The notes: generated by a model from the sequence alone, not told the origin. Positions 34,601 to 45,996 are shown, counted from the stretch's first letter. The stretch is DNA of 64,000 nt from Pyrus communis (GCF_963583255.1 NC_084819.1:14133259-14197258); one strand, 5' to 3'. Translations and numbers: made by a program.

Positions 34601-35679
34601 TCAAGCAAGCACCACGGGCTTGGAACTCAAGGATCGACAACTACCTTCACCAAAATGGATTTCAGAAATGTCCATACGAGCATTCAGTTTACATGAAGAA
34701 TGGTGAAAAAGGGGAGTTCTTAATTATTTGTCTCTATGTAGATGATTTATTGTTTACAGGAAACAATGAGGCAATGTTCCATGAGTTCAAGCAATCCATG
34801 TTCAGTGAATTCGAGATGACTGACAATGGATTAATGTCATACTTTCTTGGCATAGAAGTGAAGCAAGAAAGTGATGGTATCTACATCTCTCAACAAAGGT
34901 ACATGAGAGACATATTGAAGAAGTTCAATATGGACAAGTGCAACACTGTCAATACCTCAGTCGCAACTGGATTGAAGCTGTCCAAAGGAGGAGAGGGTGA
35001 GTTTGTAAACTCAACAGTGTACAAAAGCCTCGTTGGAAGCCTAAGGTACCTTACAATCACAAGACCTGATATAGTTTATGGTGTTGGACTCGTGAGTCGA
35101 TACATGGAAACACCAAGGGAGTCTCATTGGCTGGCCGCCAAGAGAATTTTGAGGTACATAAGAGGTACTCTAAACTATGGTCTATTTTATAATTTTGGTG
35201 AAGATGCAAAATTATTTAGTTATTCAGATAGTGATTGGGGAGGTGACCAAGATGAAAGGAAAAGCACAACTGGCTATGTGTTTTTTCCAGGATCAACAGC
35301 TTTCTCATGGACTTCAAAGAAGCAATCAATTGTTGCTTTGTCATCATGTGAAGCCGAGTATGTTGCTGTAGCCTCAACCGTGTGTGAGGCAATTTGGTTA
35401 AGAAATCTGTTGAAGTCAGTGTGTCATCCACAAGTGGAATCGACTGTGATTCACGTAGATAACGTGTCTGCAATCAAACTTGCAAAAAATCCTGTTCAAC
35501 ATGGAAGGAGCAAGCACATTGATACCAGGTTCCATTTTCTAAGGGACCATGTGAAGCAAAAGACAATTGAACTTGTCTACTGTCACACCAAGGAACAAGT
35601 GGCAGACATCTTCACAAAGCCATTGCCAATTGAAACATTCCGGCTACTGCGTGAAATGCTAGGAATGAAGGCGTTTTGA
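31657..35679 (+). pseudogene. Copia Gag-Pol polyprotein with one in-frame stop
   Basis: One reading frame of 1341 codons runs the whole length, broken only by TAG at 34366-34368 (codon 904). Domains in order: Gag of UBN2 type (about residues 1-230), RGRG-rich basic stretch, CCHC zinc knuckle CHNCKQYGHYANEC (about 275), aspartic protease DSGASNHM (about 330), integrase with HLRFGHL (GAG-pre-integrase) and catalytic core (TPQQNGIAERKN), then reverse transcriptase starting just before the stop (DEVYAPVARLDTVR and CLYVDDLLFTG after it), and RNase H (SCEAEYVA, HIDTRFHFLRD). The related element at 59517 has a glutamine codon at the position of this stop. Because copia makes one polyprotein, the stop should remove reverse transcriptase and RNase H, so the copy is probably non-autonomous. 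Confidence 0.93.
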
Positions 35680-35691
35680 TTTGAGGAGGTG

Positions 35692-36141
35692 TGTTGGAAA
35701 TTCAAATAAAAAAAAGGGTGCTACTAGCTATTGTTGAAAATCAATGTCAAAGTTAGGCATGGAAAGTTAGGCAATGTTAGGTATGGTTGAATAAAAATTA
35801 TTAGGTGCATTTAATGTGTTTTGTGTGGTAATAAATAATCTTAGTTTAATCATTTGGTTTGCTATAAATACCCAAGTTCTCAAACATTGTAAATCATCCC
35901 ATCCAAATCCCACTTCCAATTGTGAAGAAGCTCGTAAGCTTTGTTATTCCAATAGTTTGTAAACCTTTTTCATATATCAAAGTCCAAGTGTTTTGCCAAA
36001 GCTTGTTGCTTCCCTCCTTTCTCTATTTCTTTCTTTGTCCAATTTTATTTGAGAGTGCAAAGTGAAAGAGGTGTGATAGAGTTTGTAAACTTATCACCCA
36101 CATATTTTGGTATTGAGTTAGTAAACTGTCAAATACCAACA
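35692..36141 (+). repeat. 3' LTR of copia element 1
   Basis: This LTR is also 450 bp, nearly identical to the 5' LTR. Differences seen: one base in the A-run near its start (about 35709) and two near 35933-35943. It is followed directly by the GATTT target duplication. Confidence 0.93.
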
Positions 36142-37036
36142 GATTTAGTATGCCGAACGCTCGCCAAATCATGCATATCAAAATTCCGAAAGGTTCTCTG
36201 AGCAATGATGAAGTCCTAAACAGGCTAGAAGCATACGATTTGAACTGTTCAGTGGCACAAGTTGCTATCAAAAGTAGAGATGTTAAAGCGGAAAAGGGCA
36301 ATAAAAATCGGCAAATGGATTACCTGATTGGGTTCATGAGCTCATTTGCGATAATTGAAGCAACCTGCATTGGTTTGGCATGGTGGTACATCTTCCTGAA
36401 AGCAGGCTAAAGAGGAATTTGTGAACATGGGTTACATACTATTGGCCATGGGATTCAAGCACATCACGTACGCAGAACTAAAACGAGCAACCAATAATTT
36501 CAAGCAGGAGGTAGAAAAAGGAGGCTTTGGAGCAGTGTATAAAGGGTTCTAGATGATGACAGAGTTGTAGCTGTGAAGAGACTAGATGGTGTCTTGCAAG
36601 GAGATGCAGAGTTTTGGGCAGAGGTGACTTTGATAGGGAATATCAATCGCCGTGGGGTGTTGCTGCCGGATAATCAGCATAAGCTTCTCGTCTATGAGAT
36701 CTTGAGAATGGATCATTGGATTGTTCTCAGATGTGGAACTAGGATTGGAGCAGAGATGCAAGATTGGGCTACGTAACCAATAGCGGCCACGCATCCAAAT
36801 TTATTGTACGTAATAGGAGATTGTGAGAGGAGATCATGTGCAGGTTAGACAGATTTACTTGTTTGGAGTTTGAGAAATCATGAGTCGATGTGAGAATGAA
36901 TGAACATAGGATAAACAACTCTTCTCTTAACGACTTCACGCTATGGTGGCGTCTCATCCAAAAAGTTAATGACACTGTCTTATTGGATTGGGATATTAGA
37001 CATCGGTAAACATGTTCCCAGTAGTAAGTTGTTTTT

Positions 37037-37320
37037 CGCATATTTGGGGACATGCCATTCATTTATAAATTGGTTTTCCCCGTATATCTGGCAGGTCGAT
37101 GAACTCATGGGTGACATGGAAAGTGCCGCAGTGTTTTACACAAAAGCTGTGCGTCTCTTGGTCTTTCCTTCTGGTGGAAGCACCGTCCCACATTCTCAAC
37201 CTGCCGTTCTCCCTGACAAACTCTGACCGGTATAGGCTTCGAACTTACGTTGGTATACTTAATAATCGGCAAGGTTACTCCTTTAGTGAAGGATGTGGGA
37301 AGTTTGTGGAACTTGCTTAG
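37037..37320 (+). pseudogene. ATG1 last-exon copy (segment B)
   Basis: The segment begins with intron sequence matching 24535-24555 joined, by a deletion, to 24838-24867, including the CTGGCAG acceptor. Then the last ATG1 exon follows ([24 protein letters not shown]). The frame shifts by an extra base near 37167 (TTTCCTTCTGG against TTTCTTCTAG), and the end of the exon is missing: after AGGTTACTC the sequence jumps to what is 3' untranslated sequence in the intact gene (GAAGGATGTGGGAAG). No upstream exons are present, so it cannot make ATG1. Confidence 0.9.
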
Positions 37321-37551
37321 TTCATTAGGTAACATGTATTTGTTTCATTTTTGTCGTTTAAAGAATGATGAAAATGTGCATATTCGTTTACCCCTGTGTG
37401 TTCTATTTGCTTAGAATACTACTAGAATAACGTGTCAGGCGCAGGTAAGTCTCACCATCGTATTTTTGTTGACTTTAATGAATTGTGAGTAGTTGGACTT
37501 CCATTTGGAAGGTGATGGGCAAAAAAAATTGGATCTTTTTCTGGTCGTTAG

Positions 37552-38095
37552 ACAAAAAGGCTCTGATACCATGTAAAACTTAGAACACTAAGGTTTTTAG
37601 TTGAATTTGCATACCCATATATGGGTTGCTTGTATTTATATCAATGTACAGATTACGAAAGGGTTTTGAAGAGCCCTATTTACATGCACAGTTTGAATTT
37701 CAAATAATAAGCTATCAGACTTATCTAAGAAACATTCAAAAGAAACCCTGACCTCACAGACTTGTCCTTGGATAACGACTGAACTTTAGAATTCCAACTG
37801 AAGAGTTTGAACTAGAGTTGGATTTGATCAGTTTGACTTGGTCTAACACGTTAGACTATGGAAATCCACCTAAATGGAATTGGATTCGCTCCATACCTTA
37901 GTGTCTGAAGCCTAAGGATCAATTCATCTGGGCTGCTGATTGGTGTTTAAAATAAATCAGGGCTGTTGGTTTGTGTGTGGTGGACCAGCTAAATGAGTAA
38001 ATGGAGACCGTTGGATTCAATTTGTGCGACTCAGATAAGTTGATCCTTAAGCTTCGGACACTAAGGTCCGGAGCGGATCCAATTCCCACCTAAAC
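37552..38095. repeat. Dispersed repeat, founder-like copy of the 580-bp array unit
   Basis: Sequence from ATGTACAGATTACGAAAGGG through CACAGTTTGAATTTCAAATAA, AACATTCAAAAGAAACCC, GAGTTTGAACTAGAGTTGG and GACTATGGAAATCCACCTAAA to GTTGATCCTTA matches most of each unit of the tandem array at 54908-57235, but is present here only once. It may be a small transposon-like insertion. Its exact ends are uncertain. Confidence 0.6.
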
Positions 38096-38606
38096 TAGCA
38101 TTTGTGGGGATAGAGTTAGGTCTTAGACTATGGAAATCAACCTAAACCACCATTTGTGGTACATAGTTAGGTCCTTGTGGAAAATTGAGGGAAAGTCTTT
38201 GGGCAATAAAATTCAAGGTCAACCCTCTAACATAATAATTACCCTTTCAATTTCAAATGCTTGCAATATAGTGAATACTATTCTTTTTCACTTGTAAGTA
38301 AGAGGTTTTAGGTTCGATTCTCACCAAAACGAATTTGAACCGCATTATTGCTAGCCCATTATGAGTCTTATCTCACTGTCTCATCCTATTAGTATAAATT
38401 ATATCATTTGTTAAAAAAAATATATATACTGAACAATCTTATTCAAACTAATCACTCTAATGAAACGAAGTCTTACGAATCTTTCAGGTGCTTATTGCAC
38501 TCAAACTATGACTTCTGTCCTTGTCCCGATGAATAGTACAAGTTTTATATTATATTTTGGATTAAGTCATGCGTTGTCACTAGGTAAAAACGCATACAAT
38601 GATATT

Positions 38607-39435
38607 AGCTTCCACACCTGCATAAGAATTCATGTAAAATTTGAAAACCAATATGTGAAATAAATGAATGATTCAACTTAGTTAAAAATACATACCAGAT
38701 GAGAGAGTATGAAACAGTTGGTCCAATTTTTGGGGATTCTGATGCGTGCAAGGGGACATATGAGATAGCTAAAGAGAGGATAGAGTGAGAGAAAGAATGG
38801 AGATGATCGTCAGAGTGAGAGAGATGATAGAGGTCGAGATGTGGATGAGAGTCAGTTAAGAGTGCAAGAACCCTAATATATAAACTTAGGGATTTAGGAA
38901 TGTCAAGATTGTTTCTGAGCAGGAAAGATCTCGCCAAGTTGTTACAAGATAAATATGAATTCTTAATGACAAAAGTTAATGGGAGGGCGCGCTGAGAGTG
39001 AAGAATATGGGAGGGAGATCATGAGCAATTGGGGAATGGGAACCAACAAAAGAGGTTAGGTTTGCCTTTGGGAATTTGATAAGTTTGTTCATATCACGTA
39101 GAGTAATTATCACTTGGCCAATGAAATAACTTGCTGCCTCTCTTATTAGTTTTCCAATGAAATAACTTGTTGCCTCACATAGTTGGCTAATATTTCAAGA
39201 CAACTGGAAAAGTTCCGGCCATAATTTACCGGTCATAACTAAATTCATTAGGACATCGCATTTACGCCTACAAAATGATTGTTGGCTAACATTTGAATTT
39301 TCTTGGCTAAGATTTACGTTGTAAATTGGTTCTGGCGTGAGTATTCAGTTGACAAATTAAAATTTTCGTCGAAAAGGGGCTCTTGTGCCAATAAAATTTT
39401 GCTTTGTCAGCAAAATTATAATTTCTAGTAGTGTC
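38607..39435. mobile_element. Possible non-autonomous CACTA-like remnant
   Basis: The right end reads AATTATAATTTCTAGTAGTG, which on the other strand is CACTACTAGAAATTATAATT, a form typical of CACTA transposon tips. The receptor-kinase spacer similarity stops at about 38607 and resumes at about 39436, so something was inserted. A matching left tip was not found, so the assignment is weak. Confidence 0.3.
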
Positions 39436-40689
39436 AGCTGTGTGTAAGTCTCACCATCATATTTTTGTTGACTTTTATGAGTTGTTGTGAGTGGTTAGAC
39501 TTTCATTGTTGAGGTTGCTACGTTAGGAGAAAATTTTCCTTGTGCCCATAACATATAAGTAGTTCACCATGTGTAATTATTTAAGGGATGAGAAATTTTA
39601 TTTTTTATGTTATTAATTTTTTAACGAAGAATCTCACCACTTGTATAGAGACACATTGTATACCACCCTGTGTTCCGGGCACATTGAAAAATCTCTCCTA
39701 GGTTAGACCATTAGACTATGGAAGTCCAAATAAACGACCATTTGCGGGGACAGAGTTAGGTCCCGGTGGAAAATTGAGATGCCCTCTTCACCATACTGTT
39801 TGGGCAGTAAAAGTCAAGGTCAACCCTTTCACACAACAATTATTCTTTTAAATGCTTTCAATATAATGAATAGTCATATTCAAATTTATCGCTCTTTATC
39901 AAACGAGACCTTAAGAATCTTTTAATTTCTTTAGGAGGACAAGGACATTGAAATTATATATCGATCTTAACCACAGTAACCGCAAGATGAGCGTAATATA
40001 TATGGGTCTTTCAGGTGCTTATTGCTTGTCACGACTTCTGATGTGCATCCATGACTCGGGGCATCTAAGTTGGACTCAAGACTATGACTTATGTCCTTGC
40101 TCCGGTGAATAGTACAAGCTTGGTCACGAGGTCGTAGGTATATTGAATGGAATGGATGCCCATGTTATCTCTTTCTTATTCACCAAACTTGAGAAAAATG
40201 AAGCACCAACTTGTTGCATCTCCAAACCTTCTCTCTTTTCTTACCTTTGCATTCATCACTTTATTCTCCCACTCTTCTTCTGCAACTCCGAAAACCCAAA
40301 ACAGTATTTTGAGAGGCTCTTCGCTCTCCGCCAAACACGATTCTGACTTCCTAACTTCCCCATATGAATCTTTCACTTGTGGTTTCTATGGTGTAGGGAC
40401 AAATGCTTACTGGTTTTCGATATGGTTTGCGAAAGGGGTTTTTTAACTTTAATTCTTCAAGAAGATTGAAATTTAAAATAAACATGGTGTTATACTACAT
40501 ATTAATTATAATCCCTTGATGTGTCCTTAATTCAAAATAATTAATGTGCATTTTATTTAATGTCTCCCATTAAATATTTAAATGTATTAATATACAAATT
40601 TTAATTTTTTTTTTTTTTTTTACCAAAAAAGAGTTTTTTAATTTATTAATTTTATTTAACATTCTTCAAACTTGAAAGACTCAATTAAT

Positions 40690-40906
40690 GGGAATAGGAT
40701 CCTCTCCGGATCCTCTTTGTGGGGATCCGGAAGATCAATCAATCTTGTTCGTTCATTGTACATCATGCGGTTATAAATCATTTTAAATTTTAAATTGAAT
40801 ATATATAGTACCTAACGAAAACTGACCACACAATGTACAATAAACGAACACGATTGATTGATTCCTCGGATCCCCACAAAGAGGATTCGAAGAGGTTCCT
40901 TATCCC
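40690..40906. mobile_element. MITE with 7-bp target duplication AATTAAT
   Basis: The element is 217 bp. It is flanked by AATTAAT at 40683-40689 and 40907-40913. Ends are inverted over about 40 bp (left GGGAATAGGATCCTCTCC, right inverted GGGATAAGGAACCTCTTC, both continuing with CCTCTTTGTGGGGATCCG). This is the best preserved member of the family also seen at 259, 26547 and 57382. Confidence 0.88.
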
Positions 40907-40912
40907 AATTAA

Positions 40913-41270
40913 TGTACCTAAATGTTAGTAGCGAAATGTGTGTACAGAAATGTATTATATTGAACTAATGTATTTAAATGTTAATACCGAAATGTATGTA
41001 CCGAAATATACGCACCGAAATGTATTATATTAAATTAATATACCTAAATGTGTGTACTGAAATGTATGCACCGAAATGTATTATATTGAATTTATGCACC
41101 TAAATGTTTGTATCGAAATGTATGTAGCGAAATGTGTGTACCTAAATCTATGCACTAAAATGTATTATAATGAATTTAATGTGCCTAAATGAAGAAGACA
41201 AAGTACATCGAAATATATTGTATAACAAAAATTGGGTTATCTAAATATTTACAACAAAATATATTACAAT
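40913..41270. repeat. Degenerate minisatellite of ACCGAAATGTATGT-type units
   Basis: Short units of about 14 bp (TGTATGTACCGAAA and variants) alternate with CCTAAATG and TGTATTATATTGAATTAAT blocks, forming a higher-order period of roughly 55-85 bp repeated about four times. No coding potential. Confidence 0.75.
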
Positions 41271-41589
41271 AAATGAATTGAAAATGAAAATTATAATGAA
41301 ATAAAATTAGGAAGAGAAAGAGAAATGTTTCAAAAAATCAAAATATAATTAATAAATGAGATTATTAATGTATCAAGGGACTAAAATTAGATTTCGATCT
41401 TACTCATGGTTTTAATCTAATAATCATCTTTGCTAAGGATTAAAATGAAGTTTTATATTTACAAAATCTAGAGACAGAACTGTTGTTTGGACAACCAACA
41501 GAGATAGACCAGTCAACGGCCTCGGCTCCAGAATCTCCTTTCGCCTAGACGGTGCCATGGTCTTGACAGATGTCGATGGAACAACCGTC

Positions 41590-42010
41590 ATGGCATCTCG
41601 TTTCTCTTCGATATGTTGCCTGACTGTTGGCACCGATCACAAGTAGAGCAAAACAAATATGCATCCTTGAAGAGTGAAGGCCAGAAAAATCCACTTTGTA
41701 GAACCTTGGCAGTTGTCTTACTCAGCCCAAAGTGTCCTCCAGATGTATAACTATGGCAAAATTTTAGAATGCCTTCTTGTTCAGTAACGGGCACACATCA
41801 TCTTATCACTTGATCTAAGCAGTATTTATAGAGATATGGCTCGTCCCAAAAATAGAACTTCACTGTAGAGACAAACTTCTTTCTTTGTTGAGTGCTCACA
41901 TCAGGGGGTAGGACCCCACGAACAAGGTAATTAGCAATGTCTGCATACCAAGGGACAAAGTCATTAATGGCAAAAAGCTGTTCATCTGGAAAACTTTCGT
42001 TTAAGGGCAA
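41590..42010 (-). pseudogene. Gypsy integrase N-terminal remnant
   Basis: Two frames in series: 42010-41798 (LPDEQLF-like, [31 protein letters not shown]) and 41794-41590 with the HHCC zinc-binding pattern (HSYTSGGHFGLSKTTAKVLQ, then CSTCDRCQQSG). It ends at NEMP exactly at the junction with receptor-kinase DNA. The catalytic DDE core is absent. Confidence 0.88.
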
Positions 42011-42109
42011 AACATCATCTTCTTCATCTTGAACATGTGGAAGGCGGGATTAGTGATCCGCGACTACATTCTCAGCTCCTTTCTTGTCTCGCATGTCCAA
42101 ATCAAATTC

Positions 42110-42580
42110 TTACAGGAGCAGTACCCACCGAATAAGTCGAGGTTTTGCATCTTTTTTCGCCAATAGGTACTTGAGTGCTCCATGATCAGTGTATACAATC
42201 ACTTTTGAGCCAATGAGATACGATCGAAACTTCTCCAAAGCAAAGACTACAGTGAGCATCTCTTTCTTTGTGGTGGTGTAATTCAATTGTGCATCATTCA
42301 AAGTTTGACTTGTGTAGTAGATGACATAAGGAAGCTTCTCTTTTCTTTGTCCTAAAACAACACCCACTGCATAATCACTAGCATCACACATTAGTTCAAA
42401 AGGCAAGCTCCAATTCGGAGATGTGATAATAGGTGCAGAAGTGAGAAGTTGTTTCAAAGAATTAAAAGCATGTAAACAATCAATATTAAAATCAAATGGA
42501 GTATCTTTGGCAAGAAGATTGCACAACGGATGACTAATCTTGGAAAAGTCTTTGATGAAGCGTCGCTCCGCCATGTCCAA
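42110..42580 (-). pseudogene. Gypsy RNase H domain remnant
   Basis: RNase H landmarks are present: [36 protein letters not shown] and [20 protein letters not shown]. It is preceded by the connection region ([16 protein letters not shown]). It is separated from the reverse transcriptase frame by a frameshift near 42590. Confidence 0.88.
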
Positions 42581-42722
42581 GGAAGGACCTCACTCTCTTC
42601 ACAGATGGAGGAGGCGGCAATTTAGCTATCAAATCGATCTTTGCCTTGTCAACTTCAATTCCCTTGCTTGATATTAAGTGACCTAACACAATTCCCTGTT
42701 TAACCATAAATTGACATTTCTC

Positions 42723-43304
42723 CTAGTTCAAAACAAGGTTAGTTTCCTTACATCTTTCCAACACCAGTTTCAAATTTGCCAAACAATGATCAAAAGAAGA
42801 ACCATAAACAAAGAAATCATCCATAAAGACTTCACTAATTCTTTCAACCATATCAGAAAAAATACTTATCATGCACTGTTGGAATGTGGCTGGAGCACTG
42901 CATAAACCAAATGGCATGCATCTATATGCAAAGGTTCCATAGGAGCATGTGAAAGTTGTCTTCTCTTGGTCCTCCAGAGCAATTGCAATTTGATTATAAC
43001 CTGAGTAACCATCAAGAAAATAGTAATATGAGTGACCTGCTAACCTTTCAAGCATTTGATCAATAAAAGGTGAAGGAAAATGATCCTTGCGAGTGAAAGA
43101 GTTCAATTTGCTATAGTCAGCGCACACTCTCCACCCAATTGTCTGCCTTGTTTTCACCAATTCATTGTCTTTGTTCTTGACCACAGTGATTCCAGTTTTC
43201 TTTGGAACTACTTGAATCGGACTAACCCGCTTGCTATCCGAAATCAGGTAGATCACAACAACATCTAAGAGCTTCAAAATTTCTTTACGCACAACCTCCT
43301 TCAT
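42723..43304 (-). pseudogene. Gypsy reverse transcriptase remnant
   Basis: The motifs KEILKLLD, PIQVVPKKTG, RVCADYSKLN, FLDGYSGYNQI, MPFGLCSAPATFQ and the catalytic FMDDF box are visible in one frame. The frame starts and ends with stops relative to the neighbouring domains. This is plant gypsy type. Confidence 0.92.
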
Positions 43305-43729
43305 GTTGGGATTTAATCTTCGCTATGCTTCTTTGGTTGGCTTGGAATTCTCCTCCAAAAATATTCGGTGCATACACACGGTTGGGCTTATGCCTTTGAT
43401 ATCCACAATAGTCTATCCCAAAACTGTTTTATACTCTTTTAACACATGTAACTGCTGCTCTTCTTCGTAATTACTTAGGTCTGCTGCAATTATCACCGAA
43501 AGCGTCTTAGATTCGCCAAGAAAAGCATATTTTAAGTGCTCAGGTAGCAACTTGAGTTCCAATACAGGAGCTTGCTTAATGGAAGGCAATATACGAGGTA
43601 ACGCTGGTCCTAGAGACTCCCATGCTTGCTGCCATTTTGTTGCATGACTGAAGGACGAGTTTAGGGCTGCAATTTTGTCTATGGCTACCGCTCATTCCAT
43701 ATTTAAATCTGGATACTCAATGCATGTCT

Positions 43730-44248
43730 TCAACAAATCTGTAGAGACGTTCTCCAAGAAGTTGGCATTGACATGGGAGCGATAAGCTCGATGCTGTTGC
43801 ACTCTTCTACGTCGGCTGGTAACTTAAGTGCTTCAAACATCTTGAATTCTATGGATTCTCCTTGAACTTGCAGCTTGAGTGTGCCTTCTTTGACATCAAT
43901 TAAAGCTCCAGCGGTTGCAAGGAAAGGACGACCATGTAAAATAGGAATGTTTAGGTCTTCCTTCATGTCAAGCACAAGGAAATCTGCTGGCAAGATGAAT
44001 TGGTCTACTTTGATCAAAACGTCCTCAACTAGGCCTTTGGGAGAAGTTACTGATTGATCAGCTAATTGCAAAGAGATGGATGTTCTTCGTAGCTCTCCAA
44101 TACCTAGCTGCGCATAAATAGAAAATGGCATGAGATTAACACTGGAACCAAGGTCTAAGAAAGCTTTGTTAAATTTAAAATCACCAATAACACATGGGAT
44201 GGTGAAACTCCCTGGATCTTGTAATTTTGGAGGCATCTTCGTGATCAA
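43730..44248 (-). pseudogene. Gypsy aspartic protease remnant
   Basis: The frame has the retropepsin-like LDLGSSVNLMPFSIY motif and the later DIPILHGRPFLATAGALID-like block (here NIPILHGRPFLATAG). The active site reads DLGSS, as is usual for plant gypsy proteases. The frame is separated from Gag by stops. Confidence 0.85.
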
Positions 44249-44445
44249 AACATCGCTGCAACAATTTGTAAGCTCAATCTTCTCATGGTCTGTAAATTTC
44301 CTCTTGTTTGTGCAGAGACCTTCAAAAACTTTGCGTACGATGGAATTTGAGATATAGCATCAAGTAATGGAATGTTGAATTGAACCTTTTTAAATTGCTC
44401 CAATATATCTAACATATGCATGTCCTTTCTCTGCCTCTGAAATCT

Positions 44446-45996
44446 TCACGGGAAAGGCATAGGATAATGATAATTCTTCAACTTTGGAGCAGGAGCAGGA
44501 ATAGCGAGTGGCGAAGAAGGTAGTGAAGCTGCTTCGTTGTCATTCTTTTCTTGGTCCTTTGGAGCAATTTCTTCTCTTCTATCATAAGGTTTACCACTCC
44601 TTAATGTTCTAATGGCATTAACTTGCTCTTTGCCTTGTGGATTAGCCTCGGGTTGACTTGGAAAACGCCCCAGTTCTCTTTCACTCATTGCAGCAGCAAT
44701 TTGACTAACTTGTGCTTCCAATTTGTTGATGGCTTGACTATTTACTTGTTGCCCTTGTTGGAACGCTTGCTGGAGAGCTTTCAAAACTTAAGAAGTGGTT
44801 TGTTGATATTGCTTATTAGCTTGAACCATCTGAGTGAAAGCTTTTTCCCAAGACGGTTTCTTGGTTTCTATAGGTGATGCTCCTTATTGCCATGGCTTGG
44901 ATCCTTGGTGAAGACTATTATTCCAAGCTAAATTAGGATGATCTCTCCACCCTGTATTACAAGTATTTGAGAAAGGGTCGTTTCTTTGACGGTTAAACGA
45001 GTTGACTTGATTAGCCGCTTCAACTTCTGGACAAGTACCACTTTGAGGACAAAGATGAGTAAGATGGGTATGATCAGCACAAATCCCACACGGTTCTACA
45101 TTCTTTGAAAACATATTCACCACAACATCTAATTTCCCTGATAATGCAGCCACCTCATTAGATGAACTTACTTCATATGCAGAATTCCGAGTTAACACTC
45201 TACTATCCCATTGAGATGAATTTGCAACAACATTCTCATTGATAGTAGTAGCTTGCTCTGGTTCTTTACCCAATATATTTCCATCAGCTGCAGCATCCAA
45301 TCCATGTCGACATTCATCACTCAAGTGTTGGTAGAAGTATAAACTTAGTTACCATCGTAAGAACTGATGGTGTGGACGACTAATTATCAAAGCGTTAAAT
45401 CTCTGCCATGCTTGAAAAAGTGGTTCTCCCTTGTTCTGCCTAAAGTGAAATATGTGATCCCTCAACCTCTGAGTTCTAGATTGAGTGTAAAACTTTTGAA
45501 TGAACTTAGTAGAAAGTTGAGTCCAAGAGGTAATGGATCTTGCTGGCAGAGTCTTGAACCAGGTTCTAGCATCACCCGTGAGAGAAAAAGGGAAAAGCTT
45601 TAGGCGAATGAACTCATCAGAGACGCCCTTAATATTCTGTGTCCCACAATTATCCAGAAAGTTATCAACATGTTCACTAGCATCTTGATTCTCATCTCCA
45701 AAAAACTTGGGCAACATGTTAGTAACATAATCTTTGATCTCATAAGAAGAAGTAGCATCAAGTTCAGGATAAACTGTGCATGATTGTCGAGAAGAAAATC
45801 GCAGCATAGAGAAATCTTGAATGTTTCGAGGTGCACCACCGTTATTGTCGTTCTCAGCCATCTCTTCCTGTTCGCTCTTCTCCTTTGCCTTCTCGTCTCT
45901 TTGTTCTCTTTGTTCCTTGCTAATTTGCCTGAGCTTTTGTTCAATTTCTGGTTCAAAGTCCACAAGCTGACTTTCTGAGGAACGAGTATCGATCAT
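44446..45996 (-). pseudogene. Gypsy Gag remnant in three frames
   Basis: The part 45996-45349 holds the retrotransposon Gag core (LKLFPFSLTGDARTWFKTLP, FIQKFYTQSRTQRLRDHIFHF). The part 45324-44884 contains a Cys/His cluster (CGICADHTHLTHLCP). The part 44784-44446 is the Gln-rich, coiled-coil-like C-terminal part. Two stops or frameshifts separate these pieces. Confidence 0.88.

Larger units (their letters stand above)
31163..36141 (+). mobile_element. Ty1/copia LTR retrotransposon, nearly intact (element 1)
   Basis: The element is 4979 bp and flanked by GATTT on both sides (31158-31162, 36142-36146), a 5-bp target duplication as known for copia. LTRs of 450 bp (31163-31612 and 35692-36141) begin TGTTGG and end CAACA. 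By eye they differ at about three positions, so the insertion is recent. The primer binding site TGGTATCAGAGC, matching the initiator Met tRNA, lies at 31615-31626. A purine tract (TTGAGGAGG) precedes the 3' LTR. The internal frame is open except for one stop. Confidence 0.95.
29988..36776 (+). pseudogene. Second S-domain receptor kinase, broken and split by a copia element
   Basis: The first half lies at 29988-31162 and the second at 36147-36776. It is clearly diverged from the neighbour at 26890. Recognisable pieces in several frames: signal-peptide region and RRGSSLTVEEE, NKTVVWMANRDRPV, LETGNLVL, WQRFDFPTDELL, RLYSLNESTRLWEPWW, CGQYGICTYKPQPICACP; after the insertion, a membrane segment (FMSSFAIIEATCIGLAWWYIF), TYAELKRATNNFKQE-like, GGFGAVYKG and DGVLQGDAEFWAEV. 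Several frameshifts and stops precede the insertion point, and the kinase domain stops after about its first third. The gene was therefore probably already dead or dying apart from the transposon. The target duplication GATTT (31158-31162 and 36142-36146) marks the insertion. Confidence 0.9.
37321..40197. other. Spacer of duplicated segment B with insertions
   Basis: Pieces of the spacer between ATG1 and the intact receptor kinase are found in order (for example AAGAATGATGAAAATGTGCATATTC at about 37360, GTAAGTCTCACCATC at about 37443 and again at about 39445, and the last 100 bases before the kinase start). Between them lie insertions, including 37500-38095 and about 38607-39435. No gene is seen. 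Confidence 0.6.
40437..41455. mobile_element. About 1-kb AT-rich insertion in receptor-kinase copy B
   Basis: It interrupts the lectin-domain coding sequence. Its ends show weak inverted similarity (AACTTTAATTC at the left, AAACTTCATTTTAATCC inverted from the right; ATCCCTTGAT pairs with ATCAAGGGAC further in), and the flanks GTTTGCGAA and ATTTACAAA could be a decayed 9-bp target duplication. It contains a MITE (40690-40906) and a degenerate repeat field (40913-41270). Confidence 0.55.
40198..41589 (+). pseudogene. Receptor-kinase N-terminus copy (segment B), interrupted and truncated
   Basis: The part 40198-40436 encodes the signal peptide and first part of the lectin domain (MKHQLVASP start, then DSDFLTSPYESFTCGFYGVGTNAYWFSIWF), closely matching the intact gene at 26890. 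Similarity breaks at GCGAAA and resumes at about 41456 (DRTVVWTTNRDRPVNGLGSRISF, then MVLTDVDGTTV). It ends abruptly at 41589, where truncated gypsy sequence begins. The rest of the receptor, including the kinase, is missing. Confidence 0.93.

Noticed and set aside
36573..36776. Possible independent kinase gene
   Set aside because: It is the tail of the receptor-kinase pseudogene after the copia insertion. It lacks the catalytic loop and everything after it.
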